15,200 bases of DNA from DATMNI01 sp035570275 (lineage in GTDB: Bacteria; Acidobacteriota; Terriglobia; Bryobacterales; Bryobacteraceae). Below the pieces are notes generated by a model, which was given only the letters and a program-made list of their open reading frames with translations, was not told where the DNA came from and searched no databases. This document shows positions 1 to 7,524 of the stretch, in pieces. The stretch lies in the NCBI GenBank assembly GCA_035570275.1, contig DATMNI010000102.1, forward strand, positions 1 to 15,200, written 5' to 3'. Position numbers and translations under genes: made by a program. Each line of letters starts with the position of its first letter. Position 1 is the stretch's first letter.

Positions 1-150
1 ACGGACGCCCATAAGTGGCTGAACGTTCCGTACGACAGCGGCCTCGCCTTCGTGCGCGACGCCGCGATGCTCCGCGCCGCCATGAGCCTCACCGCCGCGT
101 ACCTGCCGCAGGGCGAACACCGCGAGCCCTCGCAATACGTCACTCCCTAA
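1..150 (+). pseudogene. PLP-dependent decarboxylase, partial at window edge and truncated at its 3' end
   Basis: Frame 1 is open from the window edge and encodes 49 residues ending in TAA at 148-150. It begins TDAHKWLNVPYDSGLAFVRD, the pyridoxal-phosphate lysine motif (DAHKW) of group II/aromatic amino acid decarboxylases. In that family some 150 or more residues follow the lysine region, usually continuing after the EPSQY-type segment into an SRRARG-like stretch. Here the reading ends right after that segment (EPSQYVTP, stop), and the stop codon lies inside the palindrome at 143-217. I infer that the C-terminal part was removed, or displaced by the repeat, leaving a probably non-functional gene. 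A short natural variant is less likely. The family call is firm; pseudogene status depends on remembered family length. Confidence 0.66.
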
Positions 151-217
151 CGGTCGTGGCTCTGATAGGTTTCGTTGACACACGAGACTTCGCATCAGAG
201 CCGTGACCGTTAGGGAG
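143..217. repeat. REP-like interspersed palindrome at the junction of two truncated genes
   Basis: Two 24-bp arms (143-166 and 194-217) are inverted copies with two mismatches: CTCCCTAACGGTC.. on the left and ..GACCGTTAGGGAG on the right. The loop is 27 nt. A related element at 9402-9474 shares the core CCTAACGGTCGYGGCTCYGAT, so this is a dispersed family rather than a single hairpin. Its arms supply the stop codons both for the decarboxylase (TAA 148-150) and for the shifted frame of the PIN gene (TAA read from 212-210). It could fold as a bidirectional terminator, but there is no U tract. Similar sequences are, from memory, common in Solibacter-type genomes. Confidence 0.8.
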
Positions 218-711
218 CGGTCTTACGCGCAGCTTCCCAGAGCCTTGATGCCGCCACCAGAACGCCGGCGAGCGTGGCCGAAGGGTTTGGGCGCTATTCC
301 GGCAAGTGCTAATTCGGTGGCGCGGTCAAGCATGGCGTCGTCGAGACCGAAGATATCGATGCAGGGGAGACTGGCGAGGGTTCGGAGCGTGCTGTCCAGG
401 TTAGCGAGATCCTGTTTGAGGCTGCTTTCATATTTGTTCAGGACGGCGCTGATAGCCGCGGCATCAGCAGGCGTCACATGCGCGGCTGGTTCGGCCCAAC
501 TGAGGAATCGTCGTATCGCGTTTACTTCGCTGCGTGGTTGACATTTCGTGAGAATCGCCTGGCGTGCTTCTCCTAAGCAGATGTTCGGCAGATGCACCGT
601 GAACTCGCCGCGCCGTGCGCGATCCAGCAATTCTGCCGCAGTCTGAACCTGGTGGTGCGCTGGTGCGGCGAACGCGAATAGCCAATTGGTTTCTACGAAG
701 ACGTGCGGCAC
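210..711 (-). pseudogene. PIN-domain ribonuclease-like protein, frameshifted and 3'-truncated
   Basis: The frame opens at a GTG (711-709) with MPHVFVETNWLFAFAAPAHH, a PIN-like start with an early acidic residue (E7) and Asn. LGEARQAILTK (residues about 46-56) and a DDAMLDRATELAL segment follow. The ORF runs to a stop at 223-225, but its last 20 or so residues (RRRSGGGIK) do not look like a PIN C-terminus. The neighbouring frame from about 281 downward reads ATLAGVLVAASRLWEAARK, which does, and it ends in TAA at 212-210 inside the palindrome. So there is probably a frameshift near 270-282 plus loss of the last 70 or so residues, which normally carry a further acidic metal ligand. It starts 6 nt after the stop of the gene at 718-1143, so the two were probably co-transcribed. 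A toxin-like or RNA-cleaving role would be family knowledge only; this copy is probably dead. Confidence 0.62.
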
Positions 712-717
712 CGTTCT

Positions 718-1143
718 TCAGGAGTAGCGGGGGTGTGCCGCACGCACATCGCCACTCGTGACAGCGGGCAGAACGTATTCCCGTAGTGCCTCCTGCAACG
801 GGTTGGGGAGTTGCTCGATTGGTTGCGCGGCGAGGTTTTCGAGCCACTGTTGCACGAACCTTTCAAACGACTCCCCCTGTGACGGTGGGGGTTGTTGCCA
901 CAATGATTCGAGGTCGAATTCGCCGACGCGCTGAACCGACTGGGGCGATCGAGACGTATAGGAGTCCCGATACAGCCACATGCGCTCCGGCGTGATCAGA
1001 AGTCCGACCGGGCACTGCATCCCGACCATGTACTGTTTGAGCTGTTCCTCCGCGCGTTCAAGATTCGGCTGAGTCACCTTGGCTTCGACGACGAGCAAGA
1101 CGCCGTCGGGCGTGGTAACGATGATGTCGGCCTGGAACGCCAT
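718..1143 (-). CDS. PD-(D/E)XK nuclease-like protein (type I restriction R-subunit N-terminal-like domain)
   Basis: This 141-residue protein starts MAFQADIIVTTPDGVLLVVE and continues AK. D6, then E20-A-K22 at the end of a beta strand, match the D...ExK core of PD-(D/E)XK nuclease-fold proteins such as HsdR N-terminal-like domains. A predicted helix (NLERAEEQLKQYM) and a strand (VGLLITPERMWLYRDSY) follow, as in that fold. No helicase or DNA-recognition domain is attached, so it is a stand-alone domain. The ATG at 1143 has a purine-rich GAAGGAAAG upstream. The PIN gene begins 6 nt downstream, which suggests a two-gene unit. The activity and target are unknown, and the partner is damaged. It is divergent from the esterase gene, with about 130 bp between the starts. 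Confidence 0.68.
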   Translation of the reverse strand: MAFQADIIVTTPDGVLLVVEAKVTQPNLERAEEQLKQYMVGMQCPVGLLITPERMWLYRDSYTSRSPQSVQRVGEFDLESLWQQPPPSQGESFERFVQQWLENLAAQPIEQLPNPLQEALREYVLPAVTSGDVRAAHPRYS

Positions 1144-1274
1144 GGAATTAAGCTTTCCTTCACTCTACCAGTTCGACCATGTGCACTGCGGAACACTTCG
1201 CCGCGGAGGCATCGCGGGCTTCAAAGTTGCCCGGCCCTTGCAGCCCCATCGCCTGGCATGGTAACTGTTCAAGG

Positions 1275-3071
1275 GTGCGGATTCTCATCGCCCTCCTCGG
1301 GTTCGGCCTGGCGGCGCGGGCGTTTCAGCCTGGCCAACCGGCGGCGGCCGCGGCCATCATGCAGAACATCACGCATCCCAGCCAGGTCTTCGACGCTACC
1401 CGCGAGTACCAGGTGGTCCTGCCGCCCGCCTACCCGTCGTCGCAGAAGCGCTATCCGGTGATTTACTGGTTCAACGGCTACGAGCATCCCAGCGATGAGA
1501 TCGCCCTCCAGATCGCGGCTTTCGTGGCCAGTCACGATGTGATCGTGGTGCGTGCCGGCCCGGCCGATACCGTGGGCCGATTTCCGCTTTACTTCCCGGA
1601 ACTGGCCGACCGGGTCGACAAGACCCTGCGCACCGTGGCCGACCGCGACCACCGCGGCGTCACCGGCTATGCCACCGGTGGGTTCGTCGCCTTTTGGATG
1701 GCGGCCAAATATCCCGACCTGATCGGCAGCGCCACCAGTTTTATGGGGGCCACCGAAGCCGCGGCCGGTCCAACCGGCTTTGATGTCGAGTACAACCTGG
1801 CCGACCTCTACGCCAATTACGACGCCCTGCGTACGCGCCTGGTCACCTGGACGCGCGACGGCACCCAGTTCTACCACCGGCAGCTCAACGCGATCTGGAA
1901 CTTCGCCGGTTCCCACCACGAAACCGAGGATTTCGATTCCGCGCAGAACGCGTCGGCGATCGCCCGCACGCTGGATTTCCACCTGCATGCCTTTGCCAAT
2001 CCGCTGCCCAAACCCGCCGTCTTCAACCACGCCGATGTCTATCCGAATTTCAAGGTGTGGGGCTGGGAAGTAGTCTCGAACCGCCGCCGGCCCGCCTTCA
2101 CCGTGCTCGAGAACGTCTCTGCCGCCGGCTTCCGTTGCGCCGTGCGGGAGTGGATTCCCGGCGGCGCCGCCGTTCCGGAAGTCAAGCTTTCCCTGGCTTC
2201 GCCGCCGCTGTTTCCCCAGGGCACCACCCATGCCGTGCGGTACCTCCGGCTGCGCGATGGCCAGCAGCGGAGCGCCACGCTCAAGGCCGATGCGCAGGGC
2301 CGGCTGAACTTCGAACTGGATGGCGACGCTTATGAAGTGGGAATCGGCGCCGAACCGCAGGTTGCAATCACCGGATACGAACTCCTGGGCGATGCCTGGG
2401 CCACAGCCGGCAAGCCCGTCAAGCTGCAGGTGAAGTTTTGGAACAAAGGCTCAGCCCGCTCCGGGACTTCCACCGTCCGCTGGGAGAGCCCGAACCCAGG
2501 CGTCGCGTTCCAGACGCCCGCGGGCAGTCTGTTCGGCCTGGGGGCCGGGGAATCGGCCGTGCTGACGCTGATCTTCACCGTGGATGACCCGGCGCGCGCC
2601 TTGGTCAAGATTGTGGCGGCGGCCGGCACAGCCCGCCTTGCCTTCGAAGTCCCCTTGTTCCCCGCCGCCGAACCGGCCACGCATTTCCAGATTGCCGACG
2701 GCCGCACGGTGAACGTCTGGCAGCACGCCGTGCGCCGGGACGATGTGGTGTTGGGTGAGGGTAATGGCGATGGCCACGCGGCGCCGGGTGAGAGCTTTGC
2801 CGTGCTGCTGCCCGATGGCGGCTCGCTGCGGGCCGCCGAACTGTTCACCAACGATGCTTGCGTGGACAATTCGGTGCGCGCTTCCGATTCCTGGATCGAT
2901 TACGATCACACCGGCGCCTCGGCTCGCTACTCGCTGCCCACCATCCGCCCGTCGTGCGAACCGGGCCACCGGATCCATATGCTGGCGCGGATCGTGATTC
3001 CGGATGCTCTCAACCACCATTTCCAGTACGCGGCCCTGGAAATCCCGGTCTGGTATCGCAATACGCCCTGA
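1275..3071 (+). CDS. Exported esterase-fold protein (putative esterase/Fes-like) with C-terminal beta domains; nucleophile apparently lost
   Basis: I place the start at GTG 1275, giving 598 aa with a signal peptide VRILIALLGFGLAARAF. The frame is open back to an ATG at 1179, but that adds 32 residues that do not resemble an export signal. Residues about 25-240 form an alpha/beta-hydrolase domain of the putative-esterase family (YPVIYWFNGY, VIVVRAGPAD, AAKYPDLIGSATSFMG). Where the family has G-x-S-x-G-G, this protein has G131-Y-A-T-G-G, with Ala encoded by GCC at 1671-1673. This suggests a catalytically inactive member unless another residue serves. Residues about 330-450 look like a CARDB/Ig-type beta domain (VKLQVKFWNKGSARSG). 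A final beta domain contains GEGNGDGHAAPGE, an Asp/Asn-rich loop like calcium-binding PGE loops of surface proteins. A secreted or surface binding role is plausible; no substrate can be read from the sequence. Confidence 0.72.
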   Translation: MRILIALLGFGLAARAFQPGQPAAAAAIMQNITHPSQVFDATREYQVVLPPAYPSSQKRYPVIYWFNGYEHPSDEIALQIAAFVASHDVIVVRAGPADTVGRFPLYFPELADRVDKTLRTVADRDHRGVTGYATGGFVAFWMAAKYPDLIGSATSFMGATEAAAGPTGFDVEYNLADLYANYDALRTRLVTWTRDGTQFYHRQLNAIWNFAGSHHETEDFDSAQNASAIARTLDFHLHAFANPLPKPAVFNHADVYPNFKVWGWEVVSNRRRPAFTVLENVSAAGFRCAVREWIPGGAAVPEVKLSLASPPLFPQGTTHAVRYLRLRDGQQRSATLKADAQGRLNFELDGDAYEVGIGAEPQVAITGYELLGDAWATAGKPVKLQVKFWNKGSARSGTSTVRWESPNPGVAFQTPAGSLFGLGAGESAVLTLIFTVDDPARALVKIVAAAGTARLAFEVPLFPAAEPATHFQIADGRTVNVWQHAVRRDDVVLGEGNGDGHAAPGESFAVLLPDGGSLRAAELFTNDACVDNSVRASDSWIDYDHTGASARYSLPTIRPSCEPGHRIHMLARIVIPDALNHHFQYAALEIPVWYRNTP

Positions 3072-3184
3072 TCCGCAAGGTGCAAGGTAAGGTAATTAAG
3101 GTGGGGCGGGCGTCAGAGCTTCTGCCGCCGCCTTTCGGCGGGCGCGGGCTAATCCTTTCACCGCGAGCCGCCGATCATACCCCT

Positions 3185-3475
3185 GTGACGACGACAGATG
3201 ACTTGGTCGAATTGGAAATCATGCTTGGCCGGTTCAACCGGTTGATGGGCGAACTGGCGCGCGGTGTGATCACGCGCAACAACTTTACTCAATGGGAGGT
3301 CGCACTTCTGCTGGACATACAAACCTGCCAACTGGAATCGCGACGGAAGTCCGACACCATGCGCCAGTATCAGCGGGCCGTGGAGCGGCAGATGGAATCC
3401 GGCCCGGGTCCGCCCATGAAGCTGTCGGAGTTCTTGACGATGCGGGCGAATCGCAGCGCCAAGACCGGCGCGTAG
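3185..3475 (+). CDS. Small conserved protein of unknown function
   Basis: The reading frame is open from within the end of the upstream gene. The likely start is GTG 3185, giving 96 aa beginning VTTTDDLVELEIMLGRFNRL. ATG 3221 is an alternative. The protein is helical and charged with no signal peptide or membrane segment. Its second half, RQYQRAVERQMESGPGPPMK followed by LSEFL, resembles a short protein I recall as widespread in Acidobacteriota; no function is known to me. It follows the esterase gene after 113 bp that include a small GC hairpin near 3126-3142, and no strong ribosome binding site precedes the GTG. The coding call rests on that resemblance and on the protein-like composition after 3185, in contrast to the upstream extension of the frame. 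Confidence 0.6.
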   Translation: MTTTDDLVELEIMLGRFNRLMGELARGVITRNNFTQWEVALLLDIQTCQLESRRKSDTMRQYQRAVERQMESGPGPPMKLSEFLTMRANRSAKTGA

Positions 3476-3507
3476 CGTCGCGAACTGCCGGCGCGGCGGA
3501 CGCCATG

Positions 3508-3914
3508 TCACTTCCCATCAACCGTACACACCAATTGTGTATTGGTGGTGCCGAGGGCTCCGCTGCCCGGATCGTCGACTATTAGGAGGGCTTCGGCCCC
3601 CCCACTGGCATAGGTGCGGCTGGTGATCTGCGTGTTCAGAAATACCGTGATGTTGACAGTGGGTAAGGGTGTACCGACCCTGAGAGCGGTCAAGCCGGTA
3701 CAGACTATGACGATGTCCCCGATCCGTTCTGTATACGACTCGCCGCGCATCGTTGGAACGCTAAGGGGGGAATAGTGCACCCGTTCGGGGGTTGTCCACC
3801 ACCGCCGACTTGCGCGTGAAGCGCCGCAGTGGACGCAAGGAGGAGGAACATCCATGCAGCAATGAAGCGGGCCGTATTGCCAGCCGGATTAGACCAAGTG
3901 TGGCAGCGAGTCAT
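3508..3914 (-). pseudogene. Fragment of a large secreted protein gene, frameshifted at a G6 tract and truncated
   Basis: Two overlapping minus frames make one protein start. Frame A (from ATG 3914, or ATG 3851) encodes a signal peptide, FIAAWMFLLLASTAALHAQ, then GGGGQPPNGCTIPP. Frame B continues with VPTMRGESYTERIGDIVIVC, TVNITVFLNTQITSR and AEALLIVDDPGS, and stops at 3508. Adding one base to the C6 tract (G6 at 3765-3770 on the plus strand) joins the frames as ..CTIPP-LSVPTMRGES... The combined start resembles long secreted proteins I recall from Solibacter-type genomes, where a GDIVxxCTGG strand and an EALLLxDEP segment are followed by hundreds more residues. Here only about 135 are present. 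It could be a relic, a sequencing error in the homopolymer, or a phase-variable tract. The gene is convergent with the small gene ending at 3475. Confidence 0.58.
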
Positions 3915-3922
3915 GGGAGGCT

Positions 3923-3967
3923 GTGAGTGTTAATTTTCGCACACTAATGGCAAAGGTGAGTGTTAAT
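3923..3967. repeat. Pair of 12-bp direct repeats upstream of the secreted-protein fragment
   Basis: GTGAGTGTTAAT occurs at 3923-3934 and again at 3956-3967, 33 bp apart start to start, which is about three helical turns. It lies 9-53 bp upstream of the ATG at 3914 on the minus strand, a position that would suit an operator. No regulator is known, and the repeat may be chance or a small duplication. Confidence 0.4.
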
Positions 3968-4018
3968 ACTCTGCCGCCCGGCTTGGGTCCTATCCAAATT
4001 CGGCTGAGCCAAAAATCC

Positions 4019-4046
4019 AACCCGTTTCCTTGCAACGAAACGGGTT
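4019..4046 (-). terminator. Hairpin with T-run, terminator-like on the minus strand
   Basis: Perfect 10-bp arms AACCCGTTTC (4019-4028) and GAAACGGGTT (4037-4046) enclose an 8-nt loop. Read on the minus strand, the stem is followed by GGATTTTTGG, a short T run as in intrinsic terminators. No minus-strand gene is recognised upstream of it, so it may end read-through from the 4.2 kb region or be a relic of a lost gene. Confidence 0.4.
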
Positions 4047-4295
4047 GCACGTCTCTCTGGTGAGCTTTGTCGAGATCAGCAGTCTGCAGGGCGAGCTGGA
4101 CGCTTTGAAGATGTCTGGGAACGCCGGTCAGCTCGGTTGGTTGGCGCCGCCTGACCTCAACCCGAAATCTGGAGTGCACCCTTCGGCAAATGCCGGGGAG
4201 TGACAGCGTGCGCCGGGGCATCCGGACCGGGCGCGGGCCGGGCCGTCCCGCCAGGCCAACCTACCCGCTCAGCATGTTACGATACCACCGGAACT

Positions 4296-5804
4296 ATGCG
4301 ACGACGCGACCTTCTTCGAAACTGCGCGCTGACGCCTCTGGCGCTGGCTGCGGGCGGCCGGGCGGCGGCGGCCGGCAACCCTTACGAAGCCAATTGGGCT
4401 TCGATTGACCGGCGGCCTTCGCCCAAATGGTATACCGACGCTAAGTTCGGTATCTTCATCCATTGGGGTGTCTACTCCGTGCCGGCCTTCGCGGCGGTCA
4501 ACGTGAAGGGCGAGACCGGTTACGCCGAATGGTACTGGAATTCACTCACCAGCGGCAAGCAATTGCAGGGCAAGCCGGGCCGCGGCGCCCTCACCTGGCA
4601 ATTTCACCAACGCGTGTACGGCGCCAACTTTCCATATTTCGATTTCGCCCCCATGTTCCGCGCCGAGTTGTTCGACCCCGACCGGTGGGCCGACGCCTTC
4701 GTAAAGTCCGGCGCCAAATACGTGGCGCTGACCTCGAAACACCACGAAGGCTTCACGCTTTGGAAGAGCCAGGAGGCCAACCGCGCATGGGGCCGGTCGT
4801 GGAACAGCGTGGACATCGGCCCGAAACGCGACCTGGTGCTGGATCTCAGCGAAGCCGGCAGGCGCCGCGGCCTGCACATGGGGATCTACTATTCGCTTTA
4901 TGAGTGGTACAACCCGGTGTGGCTCTCGGACCGCAAGCGTTACGTGGCCGAACACCTGTTTCCGCAGTTCAAGGACGTAGTGAAACACGTCAAGCCGAGC
5001 ATCATCTTCTCGGATGGCGAATGGGACTTGACGAGCGACGAGTGGCGATCGCCCGAACTGCTGGCCTGGCTGCTGAACGAATCGCCAGTGAAGGACGAAG
5101 TGGTGTTGGACGACCGCTGGGGCAAGGACACGCGCCACAAGCACGGTGGCTACTATACCACCGAATACACGTCGGGGATGCAGCAGGGCGCGCATCCATG
5201 GGAAGAAAGCCGGGGCATGGGCTACTCATACGGCTACAACCGCATGGAAACGGCCAAGGACTACCACACCGACCGGGAACTGCTGATGATGCTGATCGAT
5301 ATCGTCAGCCGGGGCGGCAACCTGCTGCTCGATATCGGGCCCACGGCGGACGGCCGGATCCCGGTGATCATGGAGGAGCGGTTGACGCAGATCGGCAACT
5401 GGCTGCGGCCCAACGGGGAGGCGATTTACGGCACGCACGCCTGGCGCCACCCGCGACAGTTCAGCGCGGGCGCGATTCCGAAGTTCGAGGAAAAGGAATT
5501 CATGTCCGATTACGACATCACCAAACTGGTGGATTCGCCGCCCGCCGGTTACGCCCGCGCCGATGCGTTTCTGACGGCAAAGGATGACGCCGTCTACGCC
5601 ATTCTGCCGCGAAGGCCCGGCAAGGAAGTCACCATTAACGATGTGGAGACGCCGCAAGGGGCGAAGGTCACGCTGCTCGAAACGGGCCAAGCGCTGACAT
5701 CGCGGCGGGATGGCGCCAACCTCAGAGTTCAGGTGCCGGACGCGGTGGCTGCCGCCTTGCCGGCGAGCCAGGCTTACGTGTTGAAACTGGCGGGGGCGCG
5801 TTGA
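4296..5804 (+). CDS. Alpha-L-fucosidase, glycoside hydrolase family 29, Tat-exported
   Basis: This 502-residue enzyme would remove alpha-linked L-fucose from glycans in the periplasm or outside the cell. The start ATG 4296 gives MRRRDLLRNCALTPLALAAG, a twin-arginine signal; the frame is open upstream but with no signal-like sequence. GH29 landmarks occur in order: KFGIFIHWGVYSVPAF (50-65), AKYVALTSKHHEGFTLW (140-156), IIFSDGEWD (236-244) with D240 as the likely nucleophile, and SRGGNLLLDIGPTADG (338-353) followed by NGEAIYGTHAW (373-383). A C-terminal beta domain follows from about residue 400. Length is normal for the family. The substrate linkage cannot be read. It stands alone, with no transporter or other glycosidase next to it, which fits scavenging of plant or microbial polysaccharide. 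Confidence 0.9.
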   Translation: MRRRDLLRNCALTPLALAAGGRAAAAGNPYEANWASIDRRPSPKWYTDAKFGIFIHWGVYSVPAFAAVNVKGETGYAEWYWNSLTSGKQLQGKPGRGALTWQFHQRVYGANFPYFDFAPMFRAELFDPDRWADAFVKSGAKYVALTSKHHEGFTLWKSQEANRAWGRSWNSVDIGPKRDLVLDLSEAGRRRGLHMGIYYSLYEWYNPVWLSDRKRYVAEHLFPQFKDVVKHVKPSIIFSDGEWDLTSDEWRSPELLAWLLNESPVKDEVVLDDRWGKDTRHKHGGYYTTEYTSGMQQGAHPWEESRGMGYSYGYNRMETAKDYHTDRELLMMLIDIVSRGGNLLLDIGPTADGRIPVIMEERLTQIGNWLRPNGEAIYGTHAWRHPRQFSAGAIPKFEEKEFMSDYDITKLVDSPPAGYARADAFLTAKDDAVYAILPRRPGKEVTINDVETPQGAKVTLLETGQALTSRRDGANLRVQVPDAVAAALPASQAYVLKLAGAR

Positions 5805-5955
5805 GTTCGGTGCGCGAATCAACACTGAAGCGAAACAGTCTGGCCGCCTTGTTGGGTATTCGCCTGGCGCGGGACCCTCACGAATTAGCTGGTTAACACA
5901 CGACGCTCCCGTTCCGTCTTACCGCTGGTGCAGGATTCTTATCGGGAGGGGAGAA

Positions 5956-6411
5956 ATGAAGTCAATTGTGTGTTTCGCCACAGCACTTCTCGCGATTGCG
6001 CTGTGTCTGGGAGTAGTAAACGCCAGCGGGCCAATCGGCGTATACGCGCTGGTAGACAAGGTGGCATTCGAACCCAGCGCGGACAAGCCGCAACGTATTC
6101 GCATCTCGGGCGTATTCATTACCGCCGAGGAACGGTCGGATGTATATTCGGCGCCGCAACGTGGATACCTCTATTTCGCATTGCCGAGAGGCAATGATGA
6201 ACTCTCGCCGAGGGAGTGGGCAGATCTGAAATCCGTCGCCGGCACGCGTCAGGTGGTGGGGCTTGGGTCCAGTTGGTCCGCGAAAGTGCGGGTCAGGAAA
6301 CCGGAGGAGGAGACGAAGTCTCCGGACGATTATCCGGGAGGAAACGGCCTGGTCAAGGTAAACCCCGATCAGCCGAGGGCTAAGGCGCTGCTGGAATACA
6401 AAGACCGCTGA
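5956..6411 (+). CDS. Small secreted protein of unknown function
   Basis: The start is well defined: ATG 5956 follows a strong ribosome binding site, GGAGGGGAG at 5945-5953. The 151-aa product begins MKSIVCFATALLAIALCLGV and then VNA-S, a Sec signal peptide with likely cleavage after residue 23. The mature part starts GPIGVYALVDKVAFEPSAD and contains RGYLYFALPRG and REWADLKSVAGTRQVVGLGS. I recall similar short exported proteins in several soil bacteria, without a known function. It looks like a small beta-rich domain with no catalytic motif. It ends 6 bp before the desaturase gene, so it is probably the first gene of a three-gene transcript. Confidence 0.78.
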   Translation: MKSIVCFATALLAIALCLGVVNASGPIGVYALVDKVAFEPSADKPQRIRISGVFITAEERSDVYSAPQRGYLYFALPRGNDELSPREWADLKSVAGTRQVVGLGSSWSAKVRVRKPEEETKSPDDYPGGNGLVKVNPDQPRAKALLEYKDR

Positions 6412-6417
6412 ACTGGC

Positions 6418-7524
6418 ATGGCCTCCGCCGCTTGGGATTACGCGCGGACTGGAATCTGGCGATTCTCCCGCCGCGACGCCCTTCTGGTGGCGCTAGCCGC
6501 GCTGCACGGCGTGGTGCTGGCCGTGTGGCCGCTGGCGCCGCTGATCGCCGTGGGAGTGTGGTGGAACTCCAACACCATCGCGCACAATTTCATACACCGG
6601 CCCTTTTTCCGATCGGCCGGAATGAACCGGGTGTTCTCCGCCGCTTTGAGTGTTCTGCTGGGCATTCCGCAGACGCTCTGGCGCGACCGTCACCTGGCGC
6701 ATCATGCCGGCGTCCCATGGCGATGGCGCGTTTCGCGGCGGCTTGGAGTGGAGACGGCGCTGGTGCTTAGCCTGTGGGCGGCCCTGGCCTGGCTGCAACC
6801 GCACTTTTTCTTTTTGGCATATCTTCCGGGATATCTCGCCGGGCTGGGGCTGTGCGCATTGCAGGGCCACTGGGAGCACGCCGCGGGACGGCCCACCAGC
6901 CACTACGGGCGCATTTACAATTTCGTCTGCTTTAACGACGGCTACCACGCCGAACACCACGCCGACCCCACAATTCACTGGAGCAGGCTGCCGCGCCGCA
7001 TCGAGGACACCGCGGCTACCAGCCAGTGGCCGCCCCTGCTGCGCTGGCTCGACGTACGGCCTCTGGAGGCGCTGGAGTGCCTGGTGCTGCGATCGCCCTG
7101 GTTGCAGCGCTTCGTCCTGCATAGTCACCGAAGGGCCTTTCAGGCTCTCCTCTCGCAGCCAGAGAACATTCGCCGCGCCACCATTGTGGGCGGGGGGCTC
7201 TTTCCAAGGACGGCGCTGATTTTGAGAGAACTCCTGCCCGCGGCACACCTCACGATCGTCGATTCCAATGCGCGCAATCTGGAGACCGCGCGTGTTTTCC
7301 TGGGCGGGAACATCGAGTATCGCAATCAGCGCTATGTGCCTGGTGAGTCGGACGATTGCGACCTCACGGTAATTCCTTTGTGTCTGGATGGCGACCGCGC
7401 GGCGATTTATCGCCATCCACCGTGTCGGGCGGTGCTGGTACACGACTGGATCTGGCGCCGCCGCGGATCCGGAACCATCGTTTCCGCCGTGTTGCTTAAG
7501 CGGCTCAACCTGGTTCGAAAATGA
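6418..7524 (+). CDS. Membrane fatty-acid-desaturase-type di-iron protein fused to a Rossmann methyltransferase-like domain
   Basis: Residues 1-200 carry hydrophobic helices (21-48, 70-84, 113-125, 130-147) and the histidine boxes of membrane di-iron desaturases/hydroxylases: H56-NFI-H60, H92-LA-H95-H96 and H177-AE-H180-H181, with H151-WE-H154 also present. Residues 253-368 form a second domain: ATIVGGGLFPRTALILREL, then LTIVDSNARNLETARVFL and DLTVIPLCLDGDRAAIY. The GGG loop and the acidic residue D282 ending the second strand match a SAM-binding Rossmann fold; the ending VLVHDWIWRRRG is notable. The reaction is unknown: desaturation, hydroxylation or ketolation of a lipid or isoprenoid in the membrane, perhaps with methyl transfer, is an inference. 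The ATG lies 6 bp after the secreted-protein gene and the stop overlaps the next ATG by 4 bp (ATGA), so translation is probably coupled. Confidence 0.8.
   Translation: MASAAWDYARTGIWRFSRRDALLVALAALHGVVLAVWPLAPLIAVGVWWNSNTIAHNFIHRPFFRSAGMNRVFSAALSVLLGIPQTLWRDRHLAHHAGVPWRWRVSRRLGVETALVLSLWAALAWLQPHFFFLAYLPGYLAGLGLCALQGHWEHAAGRPTSHYGRIYNFVCFNDGYHAEHHADPTIHWSRLPRRIEDTAATSQWPPLLRWLDVRPLEALECLVLRSPWLQRFVLHSHRRAFQALLSQPENIRRATIVGGGLFPRTALILRELLPAAHLTIVDSNARNLETARVFLGGNIEYRNQRYVPGESDDCDLTVIPLCLDGDRAAIYRHPPCRAVLVHDWIWRRRGSGTIVSAVLLKRLNLVRK

Larger units (their letters stand above)
3915..4295. other. Non-coding stretch between divergent genes
   Basis: The 381 bp hold no ORF I can support. One minus frame spans 3889-4221, but its product is unlike any family I recognise and overlaps the fragment gene start. 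Visible structure consists of a 12-bp direct repeat pair near the start of the minus-strand fragment (3923-3967) and a 10-bp-arm hairpin at 4019-4046. A TACGAT box at 4280-4285 lies about 10 bp before the fucosidase ATG and could be a -10 element only for a nearly leaderless transcript. Confidence 0.5.

Noticed and set aside
1269..2231. Minus-strand 320-aa ORF opposite the esterase-like gene
   Set aside because: It is Gly/Arg/Val-rich shadow translation without motifs; the plus frame has signal peptide and domain features.
3529..3547. Small hairpin CACCAAT-tgtgt-ATTGGTG as a terminator between convergent genes
   Set aside because: It lies inside the reading frame of the minus-strand fragment and has no T run.
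3889..4221. Minus-strand 110-aa ORF in the intergenic stretch
   Set aside because: It runs through the hairpin at 4019-4046 and the direct repeats, has no recognisable domain or ribosome binding site, and overlaps the start of the secreted-protein fragment.
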